Assembly (NCBI GenBank): GCA_943704415.1
Contig: CALSCO010001631.1
Coordinates: forward strand, 1 to 24,338
From: Parvularia atlantis
Lineage: Eukaryota; Opisthokonta; Rotosphaerida
Length of the DNA stretch: 24,338 nt
Direction: 5' to 3'
The position numbers were made by a program, and so were the translations under genes. Under the pieces are notes generated by a model. That model searched no databases, was not told the DNA's origin, and worked only from the letters and a program-made list of their open reading frames with translations. Of the stretch, positions 1 through 10,345 are shown one piece after another. The number at the start of each line of letters is the position of its first letter. The first letter of the stretch is position 1.

Positions 1-34
1 CCTCTCTCTCTCACACGCACCACCACGGCGCCAG

Positions 35-1279
35 GCCAAGGTCAACTCGATGATCCTCCCCGGGATGTCGTTCATGAAGCCGTCCGAGACGTTCGGGCAG
101 TGGCTCGACATCACAACCAACCAGCTCTTCGGCCTCAACTTCACGTCGGTCGCCGACACCGACAACTTTGCGATCACGTTCAAGGCCGCGGTCGAGGGCA
201 AGCGGTGCGTCCCCCCCTCGCGCGACGTGCGCACGTGCCCCGGCTCACGCCCTGCTGCACAGGCCAGGGCCGATGGTGGACATGATGAAGACAGTCATCC
301 CCGGCGTCAACAAGCCCGCGCCGACCGTCGCCATGGCCGCCGCGTCCGTCGCGCCTGCGGCGAGCGGTGCGTGCGCCGCTGCTGCGCCGCTTCGCTGCAA
401 TCAGGCTGATCGGCATCATCGCCACGCACGTGCGCCTGCAGCCGCCGCCGCCAAGCCCGCCGCGACCAACAACTTTGCCAGCAACAACGTCTACGCCAAC
501 AAGAGCGTGTCGAGCGGGCCGAGCGCGAGCATGACGCCGAGCGTGTCGGCCAACGAGGCACGTCGCACACGGGGGCGCGCCGCGGCTGAACAGCGCACTG
601 AATGTGCAATCGCCGCACCGCACTGCAGGTCGCGCTCACCAAGCAGGTCGCCGACCTCACGGCCAAGCTGCAAAAGAACGAGCAGGAGCTCATGGCGGCC
701 AAGCAGGAGATCGAGTCGCTGGTGCGGGCCCGTGCTCCCGCCCTGTGCCGTGTGCGGCCGCTCACCGCTGACCCCGTGGCGCAGTCGATCACGTCCGCGT
801 CGTTTGACGCGCTGCAGAAGCAGACCGGGGTAATGCAGGCCGAGGTGCGTGCGCGCCTGCGCGATTTCACAGAGCGCCATCTCAGCGAGTCGAGCGCCGC
901 GCACAGAACGACCAGCTCAAGGCGCAGATCCGCCAGCTCAACGAGCAGTTGGCCAAGGCCAACCTGAACGCGGGCCTGGAGCAGCAGCTCAAGGCGGCCA
1001 AGGACGATGTGGCGCGCCTGAAGGTGATGCGTGAGGCCGCTGCACACCCCGCACGTGTGCTGACGGCGACCGCGCTGCGCAGGCCGCGCTGCTGCAAAAC
1101 TCGACCAACGCCAACCTGTGGAAGGAGCAGCTGTCCAAGGTGCGCGTGTTGACCGCGGCTTGAGGGCCGTAGCGCTCACCGTGCGTGCGCAGGTCGAGGA
1201 AGAAAACAAGGTGCTGGCGGAGAAGGTGCGCGCGCTTGAGGACATCCAGCGCAAGTTTGCGTCAGTGCTGGGCAAGTGA
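35..1279 (+). CDS. Homer-like scaffold protein (EVH1 + C-terminal coiled coil), 5' partial
   Basis: Homer proteins join an N-terminal EVH1 domain, which binds proline-rich ligands, to a C-terminal coiled coil that multimerises; in animals they link receptors to calcium stores and actin. The first visible exon follows a cag acceptor at 32-34 and encodes the second half of an EVH1 domain: a VNSMILPGMSF block, then FGQW and LFGLNF, matching the Homer order INSTITPNMTF, FGQW, VYGLGF. An Ala/Pro/Ser linker follows, then heptad-rich coil. The end (ALLQNSTNANLWKEQL, then EEENKVLAEKVRALE) matches the Homer block ALLESTANVKQWKQQL. Proposed exons: <35-204, 263-366, 442-557, 629-721, 785-844, 907-1023, 1083-1139, 1193-1279 (TGA at 1277); all phases agree. 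The intron at 558-628 needs a GC donor. The first EVH1 half lies outside the window. Oddity: the position equal to Homer1 Gly89 is Asn, as in Ena/VASP. An Ena/VASP-class protein is the alternative, but the coiled coil favours Homer. Confidence 0.85.
558..628 (+). other. GC-AG intron (gcacgt donor) in the Homer-like gene
   Basis: Frame continuity requires joining GAG (555-557) directly to GTC (629), giving SANE then VALTKQVADL. The only donor in phase 0 is gcacgt, and the acceptor is actgcag. The nearest GT, four bases downstream, would shift the frame. Length 71 nt. Confidence 0.7.
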
Positions 1280-1778
1280 ACGGCCGCCGACCCGCGAGAG
1301 GGGTCGTGCGGCTATTTCTTCTTTGTTTTTCCTCATGTCCTGACCCTTTCTTTTTCTTTGCTTCTTTCTTTGCTTGTGTCCCCTCTTGGTGGCGACCTGA
1401 AGTGGTTAATACTGATCAGCAGGGCGACACGGCGAGGTCTTCGGGTTGGTCGGCGCGGCAGGGAAGGCGATGTACTCGGTCGTTCGTGAGCGGCGCCGAC
1501 GTCGACACGGCGTTGGTGGTGCCACCGAGGACCACAAAAGCACCGCCGCCGGCTCGGTGTGCCGTGAGGGTGCTCGAAGCGCGTTCGATGTCGAGCGACT
1601 CGGGTGCGGTTCAGCTCGTTGTAGATTTCGCAGGTGTCCAACTGAGCCGCCGCGAGCACCACCGATCCGTCAGGCATGAGGCGCGGTGCGGAGAGGCTGC
1701 CGGTCGGTGTCCGTCGAGTGGGTCGAGCGACGTCACGGTGCCCCTACACTCATCGCCGCCATATTGGCCGTTGCGGCG
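1280..1778. other. Intergenic region: Homer-like 3' UTR and SSX2IP-like promoter
   Basis: This 499-bp gap is less GC-rich than the flanking exons. The first part, about 1312-1384, is strongly T-rich on the + strand (repeated cttt and ttctt units), consistent with a 3' UTR or polyadenylation region. No AATAAA was seen. The right end holds a YY1-like motif just before the next start codon. A 114-codon antisense ORF (1333-1677) resembles no family I know. Confidence 0.6.
1755..1766 (-). promoter_or_regulatory. YY1-like site 13 bp upstream of the SSX2IP-like ATG
   Basis: The + strand reads GCCGCCATATTG, a full match to the metazoan YY1 consensus (GCCGCCATNTTG, reverse CAANATGGCGGC). In animals such sites sit at or just after the transcription start. 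No expression data support use here. Confidence 0.4.
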
Positions 1779-4144
1779 ATGGAGACGTTCGCGACGCGCG
1801 AGTCGCTGCCGGCGTCGCTCGCCTACGTCAACCAGTGCCTGGTCTCGTTCGGCCTGGGCGAGGCGCTCGCGCTGGACGGGCTGGACGCGGCGCGGCAGGT
1901 TGATGTCGTCAACGCGCTGTTTGCGCTGCTGCGGCACCGCGCGGTGCGTGCGCCGTGTGCCCACACAGCGCGAGCGCCCCGCGTGTGTGACGCCGCGCCG
2001 CCCGGCCAGGAGGAGCAGCAGGTCCGCGCCGACCTCGAGCAGCGCCTGCAGCGGCAGCAAGTTGAGCTCGAGGCGGCGACGATGCGCCTGGTGCGCGTCA
2101 CGTGTGCATAGGGGTGCCGCGCTGACGACGCGCGAGCGCAGGCCCGCAGCGAGAAGCGTGCGCTCGAGGCCGAGCGCGAGGTCGACATGCTCCGCGCGCG
2201 CCTGAGGTGCGCGGCAAACCTATCGCGCCGCCGTTGACGATGCGCTGACGGCCGTCACGTGCGGCGCGCAGCACGGTCGAGACGACGCTGCGCACGACGG
2301 CCGGCGAGCTCAAGGAGACCAAGGGCGAACTGCAGAAGACGACGGTCAAGGCGCAGTCGCGCGACGCACAGTACAAGGCGCGCCCGCGGCGTCTCGCACG
2401 CGGCGTCTCGTCAGTGTTTTGACCGCGTTTCGACGGCGTGTCACAGGTCGAGCAGCGCAAGAAAGAACGCGAGTTCTTCAAGCTACAGGAGCGCCTCGCC
2501 AAGGCCGCGACCGACCGGGCCAAGGACGGCAAGACGACCATCCGCATCCTCAACCCGCTCAAGCCGGTCAAGCTGACCGCGGGCCGCGCCAACACGGTCG
2601 TGGCGGAGCCTGTGCGTCCGTCGCCTTGCTGATCGCCACGACGTCGGCACTGATCACGCCGGGCGCAGGACGACGAGGCCACGCGCCTGATCATCGCCGG
2701 CTATGAGGAGCGCGAGAAGGAGTTTACGAACGAGAACGCCGAGCTGCGCCAGACGCTGCTGACGCTGCAGCGTCGCATGGAGACGCTCGTGGGCGCCGAG
2801 AGCGCGGCGGCGCCGGAGGCGGCGGCGGACGACGTCGACCCTGCGCAGCCGATGAGCGAGTTTGAGGCACGTCCGCCGTGCCCAGCTCCCTGCATCTGAC
2901 GTCGCACGCACGTCCACAGGTTGTGCAGCTGCGCCTGCCGTACGAGCTCGTCAAGGGCACGGTGCACGAGAACGCGCTGTCGCTGATCCAGCAGCTCGAG
3001 TACCAGCTCGAGGTCCTACGCGGCGACCTTGAGGAGCGGGAGGCGCGGCTGCAGACGCTCTCGGACCAGTCGCCGCAGAAGGGTGCGCGCCACTCGCCTG
3101 TGCCTGCCGTTGCTGATGCGTCTGGGTGTTTGCAGTCGAGGCGCCGGCCAACGTCGAGCTGACCAAGCAGCTGCGCGAGCAGATCGCCGCCGACCAGGCC
3201 GCGCGCCAGGCGCTCGAGGCCGAGCTCGAGACGCTACGCACCCAGGTCGACGAGCAGCAGAACCTCCTGGCCGAGCAGGAGCGCCTGCTGCAGCTCGCGC
3301 TCGAGGACGAGGAGGCCAACAGGGGCCACGCGCGCCTCGACCAGTCGCTGCAGATCGAGGACTACCAGCCGGTGCGTCGCACGGTCGTTGCACGCGATTT
3401 GTCACCGTCCGCGCCCAGATCACGCCCTCGGACGTGCTCGAGCAGCGCGAGGCCCTCGAGCGCCAGCGGCGCCAGCTCGAGCAGGAGAAGGCGGCGATGG
3501 AGGCGCAGCGCCGCAAGCTGCAGCAGGAGCAGCTCTTTGCGCGCATCCCGCCCACGCCCGACTGGCTACGTCAGGCGATCGCGGCCGGCACGGACCTGGG
3601 CCTCGCGAGCGCGCGCAAGAGTGCGATCCGCGGCGTGCCCCACACGACTGTGCCGCTCACGCGATTTTGCGCAGTCGCCGGCAGCTACGCGCTCTCCACG
3701 GGCGCGTCCACGCCCACCGTGACCCTTCCGCAGCGCCGTGCTGCCGCTGCTGCCACCGCCAAGCCCGCCGAGGCACCGCCCGTCTCCGCACTCGAGCTGC
3801 CGCCGCGCACGCTCCGTCTGGGCGACGAGGACGCGCTGACGCCGCTGTCGTCCGTCAACATCGAGTCGGTGCGCGCGCCCTTGCCGCAACGACGCGCGCG
3901 ATCACTGACGACACGCACGCGGCAGTTCAAGCAGGCCACGCCGATCCCCACGGGCGAGCGGCTCGTGCTCGTCGACTCGCCGGGGCAGACCGACGCCGAC
4001 GCCGTGACTACGGCTGGCGACGACTTTGAACTGCTGACCAAGAGCGAGGTAGACGAGGCCGACATCGCGGGCGGCGACATCGACGACGCTGGGCTCGTCC
4101 TGCCGACGCCGACGGTGGCCGTAGCTGGCGGCAACGAGCAGTAG
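1779..4144 (+). CDS. SSX2IP/ADIP/Msd1-like centrosomal coiled-coil protein
   Basis: SSX2IP (ADIP) is a centrosome and centriolar-satellite protein that anchors microtubules and supports ciliogenesis; in vertebrates it also binds afadin and alpha-actinin, and fungal Msd1 is a relative. The N-terminus (SLAYVNQCLVSFGL, then VVNALFALL) matches the family's CISYLDQELTTFGF and VAVLNCMNELL. Later blocks match in order: SRDAQY, VEQRKKEREFFKLQERL, IIAGYEEREKEFTNENAELR, LRLPYELVKGTVHENA, and a terminal helix LERQRRQLEQEKAAMEAQR followed by FARIPPTPDWL. The last 150 or so residues are acidic and low-complexity. Proposed exons: 1779-1943, 2010-2090, 2142-2206, 2272-2377, 2447-2611, 2669-2866, 2920-3082, 3136-3371, 3419-3868, 3926-4144; stop TAG. 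The introns at 2378 and 2867 use GC donors. A further 42-nt in-frame GC-AG intron ending at the cag near 3670 is possible but undecided. The start is the first ATG before the conserved N-terminal helix. Confidence 0.82.
2378..2446 (+). other. Probable GC-AG intron (gcgcgc donor) in the SSX2IP-like gene
   Basis: AAG at 2375-2377 must join GTC at 2447 in phase 0 to give the conserved AQYK then VEQRKKEREF. The gc donor directly after AAG satisfies this with 69 nt. GT alternatives inside the segment also fit the phase, but would leave an arginine-rich insert not found in the family and give introns of 43 nt or less. Confidence 0.55.
2867..2919 (+). other. GC-AG intron (gcacgt donor) in the SSX2IP-like gene
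   Basis: Phase 0 joining of GAG (2864-2866) to GTT (2920) gives MSEFE then VVQLRLPYEL, matching the family. The GT four bases downstream is out of phase. The donor is the same hexamer, gcacgt after GAG, as in the Homer-like gene. A ctgac branch-point-like motif lies upstream of the acceptor. Length 53 nt. Confidence 0.72.
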
Positions 4145-4243
4145 TTTGTGTTTGTTGTGCACGCAGTCTACCCGAAAGAAGCCGCACCGCCGCGAGGCAG
4201 CACGGTGCACGGACACCGAGGGCACAGGAAGCGCGCGCGCGCG
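4145..4243. terminator. Shared 3' region of the convergent SSX2IP-like and CSE1 genes
   Basis: Only 99 bp separate the two stop codons. Directly after the SSX2IP-like TAG the + strand is T/G-rich (tttgtgtttgttgtg), resembling a GU-rich 3'-processing element. No AATAAA was seen in either orientation. The transcripts probably overlap at their 3' ends. Confidence 0.4.
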
Positions 4244-7200
4244 TCATACGGCCTCGAGCGCTTCCAAGTTGAGCTGGAGGCGGCTGAAGCACATGTTGGC
4301 CGCCATGCGCGCCTCGGGCGTGAGCGCCGTGGTCATGTGCTTGAGCTGCGCGCGCGCGTGCGCGCGTTAGCGGAGCGAGTGCATGCAGCTGCGCGGGCGC
4401 ACCCTGCCTGGGTGTGCGTGCGCGAAGCGCTGGACCGTTAAGATCAGGTACGCGTTCGGGTCCCCAACCATCTGCACGGGGTCCTTCTCGAGCTTTTGCG
4501 AGGCGGCCAGCTGCACGTGCAAGCGTGAACGGCGACGGCGGCGACACGAACGGCGAGCCCGCGGCACGCACGCGCGAGTAGACCGACTGGTACCCCTCGA
4601 CGTCGATGTAGTCGCCCTCGTCCTCGTACGACGCCTGGTCGTCCTCGTCCGGCTTCTCGAGCAGCAGGAGCGCCTGCTGCAGCGTGAACGAGCTGCGGCG
4701 CAGCGCGTGCGTGAGCATTGGCACGGCGCAGGCACGACCAAACTCACGCGAGATTCGGCGCCTCGATCACGGCCGGGCATTCGGTCAGGAAGCGCGTAAG
4801 GCCAAACACGCAGATCTTGCGCTCGACCGTGCCCGACGCGCGCAGGACCTCGGGCAGCACCACGGCCTGGTACAAGTTGATAAACAGCCTGCACGCCCAG
4901 ACGCCCTGTTGAGCCAAGCACAGCGCCATGCTCGACGGTGCGCACGCACCCGGGCTGGATCTGATTCAGCAGGTCTGTCAGCCGCGTCGCGCCCTGCTCG
5001 ACGAAGAACGCGAAGAAGAAGAACGAGACGACGAAGCTCTTGGTGAACTTGGTCGTGCGGCTGCTCATGAGGCGCTGCAGGATGATCGAGAACAGCGGCT
5101 GCAGGTAGCGCTGCATGTCGGCGCTGCCAGCCAGGCGTGAGACACGCCGATGCCTGAGCCCGCTGGTGCACGCACTAGGGCACGCGCTGGAAGATCGCGT
5201 TCAGCAGGAAGAAGCCCTCATGATCGTTGTTGCGCGACGCAACCAGGCGCTGGAACACGCCGAGGATAGGCTCAAGCAGGTTCTGCGCCGCCGTGAGCGA
5301 TCGTGTGCGAGGGCGAGCAAGTCAGCGCGGCGCACGTTGGCCACGATGATAGCTGGGTCCTTGAGGATGTACGCGCGCAGCAGCCGCACGAGCGGGGTGA
5401 TGTTGCCTGCGCGAGGGCGCGTGCCGCGCGTCAGCACACCGCGTCGTGTTGTGTCGCGTGGAAAGACCGCGCCGCACCTTGCTGCTCCCACAGGTATGGC
5501 GACACGAGCGCGCCGAGCAGCGCGACGTTGGACGACGGGATGGGGTCGTCATCAGGGCGCATCTCGAGCAGCTGCGCGAGGATCTGGAACACGTACGGCG
5601 ACAGCTCTACGCACGCGCGCGCGCGCGTGTGTTAGCACACCGAGCGACACGAGTTGAGCAGGCACGCACCGCCGACGTCTTGCTGCAGGATGCTCTGGAA
5701 CGGCGGGAAGAGCATGGCCTCGAACGCCGACACCGACTCGGACGTCTTCTCGGCGACGATCTGCAGGATCGAGCCGATCGTCTCGAACAGGTTATGGTTG
5801 AAGCGCGGGTTGGACGGCAGCTGACGCGCGCGATCAGTCGACCGCCTGGAGGCCGCGAGGTGCGCACCCTGGCCACGACGAGCACGACACGCGTGAGCTC
5901 GCGCACAAACACGGGCAGCAGCGACCGCAGCTCCGGGCCGAAGAAGATAGCCACGCGCATGAGCGCTGCGCGGGATGGGCCGTTTGTGTGAGCGTGATGC
6001 TGCTGGCTCGCACGGCCGGGCGCACCCTTCATCACGTGGTCGTTTTCGGCTACGCGCGCCGGGTCGTCGTCGCCCTCGCGGAAGACGACGCCAAAGAGGC
6101 CCTCGAGCAGCGCCCGCATGTACTGCGCGAGCTCGCCGGGCAGGAACACGGGCTTGTTGTCGGGCCCCTTGAGGGCCATGAGCCGCTCGAGGCACACGGC
6201 CGCGTAGGTCGCGACGACCGGGTTCTCGGCCTTCAGATGCGCCACCAGCAGCGGCAGGGCCGCGGAGAGCGCGTCCTTGGGCAGCTGATGGGCGCCACCC
6301 AGCGTAAGCGATCGCGACATCGCTGCCACCGCCCTTATCCTGCGCACCTGGTTTCGGAACGTGTAGATGAACTTGATGCAGTCGGCCTTAAGCACGGGCA
6401 GCGCGTCGTTGATGCTCGCGCGCAGGTTCGGCAGCACTGGATGTATGGTCAACACGCCGGCCACGGCGCCAGCCACGACGGCCGCGCACCCTGGTATGCG
6501 AAAAAGTCACCAAGATTGACTAGCTGGTTGGTCGCGGTGACGCCGAGCTGCGCCGAGTAATGAGACGTGCAAGCGCACGTGAGGCGCAGGCTGCGCACGC
6601 ACCGTCGCCGTGCGCCCGCGGACCGCCAGCGCGACCACGAGCACGATCGCCGTGTCCTTTGACCGCCAGTTGGCCGTCGGGTTCGCCTCGAACCGCTGTG
6701 CCACACCCCCCAGCGCGCACGCTGTCAGCTGGGACGCCAGAGCAGCAGCGCGAGGCGCACCTGCAGCAGCAGCCCAATGTACTGCGAGAAGATCTGCGTG
6801 ACCTCGGCGGGGAAGAGCTCGGTGAGGGCGCGCACAAAGTCGCACGCGGCTCTCCTGCGTGTCTCAAAGTCCGAGCCCTCGAGGTCGCGCCGGATGTAGT
6901 CCATCGCGTTGGCCTCAAACATCTCCGCGTCCGAGTCGAGGAACTCCATGTTGGGAATGACGACCTGGTGCAGGCGGCGCATCGCGAGCGAGGGATGAGC
7001 TCCTGTAGCACCGCCACCACACGAGCACGTCGTGCCTTCTCGCAGATCGACTTGAGCGTCTCGGCGGCCGAGAACATTTGCGAGTGGCTCTTGTTCTTGG
7101 CGACGGTCGACAGGAAGCGGATCGACTCGCTCACGAGCTGGGCGGCGCGCACGTCAGCGGCATAGCCAGCGAGATGCGAGTATCGCCGCAGGCACGCACC

Positions 7201-8618
7201 ATGTCGTACTTGGTCTGCGGCCCGGTCGTCACGAGCAGCGTCCACACGGCCAGGACAAAGTCGCCGAGCATCGTGAACTCTAGCGCGTACTGCTGCGTGT
7301 ACCTATGCGGGCGCACAGGCTATGGGTGAGTGATGCAAGCCGGCGAGTGCACGGAGCCGCGCACAGCTCGCAGATCTGCACGATGGCGGTGCGCAGCTTC
7401 TCAAGGGTGCCGGCCGTGTCGCTGTTGGTCTGTGCCACCAGGCGGGGTCAACTGCGCCGTCGGCGCTCGCGCTCTCAGCGCACCTGGTTGGCCAGCGCCT
7501 GCGACGAGAACGCAAGGTACTTCTTCATCACGGCCGTGAACTCGGCCAGGTGGTCCTCGAAGAACTCGGGCAGGTCGGTCGAGCTGAGCGAGTGGAAGAT
7601 CTGCGGCAGCAGCGGCGGCAGCGTGCGGTCAGCGCCAAACATGCGCGGCCGTCGCGCATAGAGCCGACCTTGAGAGCCAGGAACAGGTTGTCGCACAGCA
7701 TGAAAATGACCCGCGTGTTCTCGCTCTGCGCCGTGATCATCTCGTCGAGCGACTGCGACGCGTGTCGGCGGCGGTCAGCGACAAGCGCACTGCCAGGCGT
7801 CGCGTGCCTTAATAAGCTGCAGCAGCGGCGCCTGGATCTGCGGCAGCACAAACTGCAGCTCACGCATGAGGCTGTCGGTGCGGTACGAAAAGCGGTACCT
7901 GGAAAGCGGCGGCGGCGCATGCGCGTGAGCTTAGCACACACAGGCACACTGCACCGCACCGCTTGAAGATGGCGTGGATGGTCTGCAGCACGCCGTTGAC
8001 GGTGTCGGGCTGGCTCAGATCGACCTTGGACAGGAGCGTCTGCGCGTGCCCAGGGCGTGTGAGGGGCACGGTCCGCGTCTTTCGCGTGTGCGCGGCGCGC
8101 ACCTGCAGCAGTGTCTCCCACTGCCGCGGGAAGTCGGTCTTGGCGATGTCGGCGATGGCCACGGAGAGCTGCACGCGGACCATCTGCGGGCTGGCGAGCA
8201 TGACGTCGACGATGACGGCCCTGATCGTGGCCCGGTTGGCGTCGCCGATGAGGTCGGGCTGGCCCTCGCGCGTGTCCCAGTGCTGTGCGCACTTTCGCGT
8301 GAGCGGCCGCCCGTTTGTTACGGGCGGGCGCGCGCGCGCCTTCTTGACCAGGTTCTTGAAGATGATCGCGGCCAGCGTGCGCGCCTGCCACGCCGCGTGC
8401 GTCTGCGCGGCGTTGAGCAGGACCGTTGCGAGCCCAGGCTGGGTCTCCTGCAGCTCCTGCAGCGCCTTCTCGGCTGCGCCCGTCGCCTTGTTAAGCGCTG
8501 CGCGTGCCTCCCCTCGCACACCCGCGCGCGCACCGTGCTCGCGCTGCGCCTGCACCGGCGACTGCGCGCCCTCGAGCAGCCCCGCAACGTGCGCCAGCAG
8601 CGCGCCGTCGCCGTCCAT
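4244..8618 (-). CDS. CSE1: CSE1/CAS, exportin-2 (importin-alpha re-exporter)
   Basis: Exportin-2 is a HEAT-repeat karyopherin that returns importin-alpha to the cytoplasm with RanGTP. The reverse strand gives an almost complete series of family blocks: VQLSVAIADIAKTDFPRQW (near 8150), NGVLQTIHAIFKR (near 7990), SSTDLPEFFEDHL (near 7560), WTLLVTTGPQTKYDMV (near 7220), PNMEFLDSDAEMFEAN and YIRRDLEGSDFETRRRAACD (6960-6840), LPVLKADCIKFIYTFRNQV (near 6380), ATYAAVCLERLMALKGPDN (near 6190), NPRFNHNLFETI (near 5800), NDHEGFFLLNAIF (near 5210), SSRTTKFTKSFVV (near 5050), ERKICVFGLTRFLTECPAV (near 4790) and DEGDYIDVEGYQSVYSRV (near 4600). The C-terminus NLEALEAV ends in TGA at 4244-4246. I count about 25 exons with short introns, mostly GTGCG donors on the reverse strand. 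The start MDGDGALL at 8616-8618 fits the family length of about 970 residues. Exact splice sites were not all resolved. Confidence 0.97.
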
Positions 8619-8723
8619 CCCGTCGCGCACCGAAAGTGTCCGGCGCGCCCGCAGCTCATGTTTCTTCTCGCGCCTACCCGGGTGAATACCGTTGAAGGTT
8701 CAAACGCAGAGCGTGACCGAGCG
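8619..8723. promoter_or_regulatory. 105-bp bidirectional promoter between CSE1 and the REEP gene
   Basis: The two start codons face away from each other with only 105 bp between them, so both promoters and 5' UTRs lie here or overlap the coding regions. A short spaced palindrome, TTGAAGGTTCAA (8692-8703), sits 20 bp before the REEP start. No TATA box was seen. Confidence 0.6.
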
Positions 8724-10345
8724 ATGGTGTCGCTCTTCGCGGGCAGCGCGAGCTTGCTCGGGTGCGTCCTGCGCCGTCTGCCGAGCAGTGCCGAGCAGTG
8801 CCGAGCAGTGCCGAGCAGTGCGTGCTCACGCGGTCGACGCGCCAGCTTCCTCTTCTGCTACCTCCTGCCCGCGTACAACTCGTTCAAGGCCCTGCGCTCC
8901 GGCAGCCGCAAGGCCGTGATCAAGCTGCTCATGCACTGGACCGTCGTCTCGCTCTTTGCCGGCGTCGAGGTCTTTGCCGACGTGCTCATCGGCTGGTGCG
9001 GATCACGTCGTGTCAGCGCGCGCGTCCGTCCGCTGACCTTGCTGCGAAGGCTCCCGTTCTACAACTTCTCCAAGTTCATGTTCATCCTCTGGCTGACGCT
9101 GCCGCAGACGCAGGCCCGTCATCATGGCTCGGCAACGCTGCACTGACGTCGGCTGACGCGCGCGCGTGAGAGCAGGGCGCCGTCGTCGTCTACCGCTATG
9201 TCATCCACACGCGCTTCCTGCAGCACGAGGCAAAGATCGACCGGCTGCTGTCGCACGTGCGCCTCGCTCACATCGCACCGACGTCGCGCTGACATCGCGC
9301 ATACATCGCGCGCCAGGCCGAGTCGGCCGCATGGGACTACGCGCACTACCTGCGCGCGCGCGCGATCCAGTACGGCAAGCGCCTGCTCGTTGCGTCGCTC
9401 GACCAGGTGCGTGCCGCGGCAATCAGCGCGCAGCACGAGCTCAGCCGGCGCACGCGCATCAGGGCCAGCACCTTCTGCGCTCGCAAATGCAGGACCCGGC
9501 CGCACTCGCCACGTCGGTCACGCAGCTCGTGGCGCAGCTGCACATTGCGGCCCACAGCGCCGTCGGGACGGCGACGGGCGCGGTCGTGGCTCCCGCGATC
9601 AGCCCGGTCGAGCCGTCGTCCACGGCAGCAGAGCCGGCCGCGGGCGTCGACATGAGCCAGCACGTCGACGGCGCGGACGAGCAGCTGACGGACGAGATCG
9701 AGCAGCTGGTGGAGGACAACGACGACAGCTTCGACGCGGCCTACGTCGACGTGGACGAGGAGGAGCTGCGTGTGCCGGGCTCGTCGCCACACCTGCTGCT
9801 TCGGCGGCACCCGGCCACGCCGGCCGCGGCCAGTCGTTCGCCGCGCACGCTGCAGCTGCGCACCAGTGCGCGCCGCAAGTCGAACGCCAAGCTACGCTCG
9901 CCGCCGCAGACCGCACCGCCCGCGCGCCCGGCCAAGACGAACGCGGCCGACTGCGACGCGCCCTTCACCGACGACGACATCGCCGAGGAGCTGGCGCAGT
10001 CGCGAAAGTCGTGGACGGCGCTGCTCTCGCCCATTGCACCGGCTTCGCCCGCGTCGACTGCTCCTGTTGCGCCGGCCGACGAGAACTCGCTCGCACCCGC
10101 GACGGCACTGCCGACCAAGGCGGCCAAGCCGGGACGGGCGCACGTCGCTGCACCACCCGGCGTGCCGATCAAGCGCGTTTTTGCCGCTTCGTCGCGGTGC
10201 GCTGGCCACAACCACCCACTGTCGACTGACCGCGCGCACCCGCAGAGCCAACTCGCCGCCAGTGCTCAAGCCAGCAGTCACCAAGACAGCCAACATCACG
10301 ACCGGGCCGCGCTGGCCCACGGTGACGACCCGTCCGCGCGTGTAG
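8724..10345 (+). CDS. REEP / TB2-DP1-HVA22 family ER membrane-shaping protein
   Basis: These proteins insert hydrophobic hairpins into the ER membrane, curve tubules and, in the REEP1-4 branch, bind microtubules. The core matches in order: FLFCYLLPAYNSFKALRS, LLMHWTVVSLFAGVEVFADV, FYNFSKFMFILWLTLPQTQ, then GAVVVYRYVIHTRFL, like LLPQTQGARFLYRRVIHP in animal REEPs. Exons: 8724-8761, 8846-8995, 9050-9113, 9176-9256, 9317-9406, 9463-10196, 10246-10345; phases agree and give 418 residues. The intron at 9114-9175 has a gcccgt donor. After the domain comes a tail of about 270 residues with an acidic patch (DEIEQLVEDNDDSFDAAYVD), basic stretches and Ala/Pro/Ser-rich sequence, presumably disordered. 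The tail makes it longer than most REEPs (about 200-260 residues). The last intron is inferred from a gtgcgc donor that restores a Pro/Thr-rich C-terminus ending TTRPRV. Confidence 0.93.
8781..8820 (+). repeat. Perfect 10-bp tandem repeat, four copies, in REEP intron 1
   Basis: The unit ccgagcagtg is repeated four times without change inside intron 8762-8845. Each unit contains gcag, so the array adds several extra AG dinucleotides upstream of the acceptor at 8843-8845. Confidence 0.9.
9114..9175 (+). other. GC-AG intron (gcccgt donor) in the REEP gene
   Basis: The family block LPQTQ-GA is rebuilt by joining CAG (9111-9113) to GGC (9176). The donor is gcccgt, with ctgac-type branch motifs upstream of the agagcag acceptor. 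No GT donor in this stretch gives the conserved sequence. Length 62 nt. Confidence 0.75.

Noticed and set aside
307-1275. 322-codon minus-strand ORF over the Homer-like gene
   Set aside because: Ser/Arg/Ala-rich antisense shadow of well-supported coiled-coil exons.
1333-1677. Antisense ORF of 114 codons in the Homer-SSX2IP gap
   Set aside because: No family similarity, no splice support; the C-terminal third is charged low-complexity from the T-rich tract.
5394-5402. GGGGTGATG, close to a sterol regulatory element core
   Set aside because: It lies inside CSE1 coding sequence and differs from the consensus; best taken as chance.
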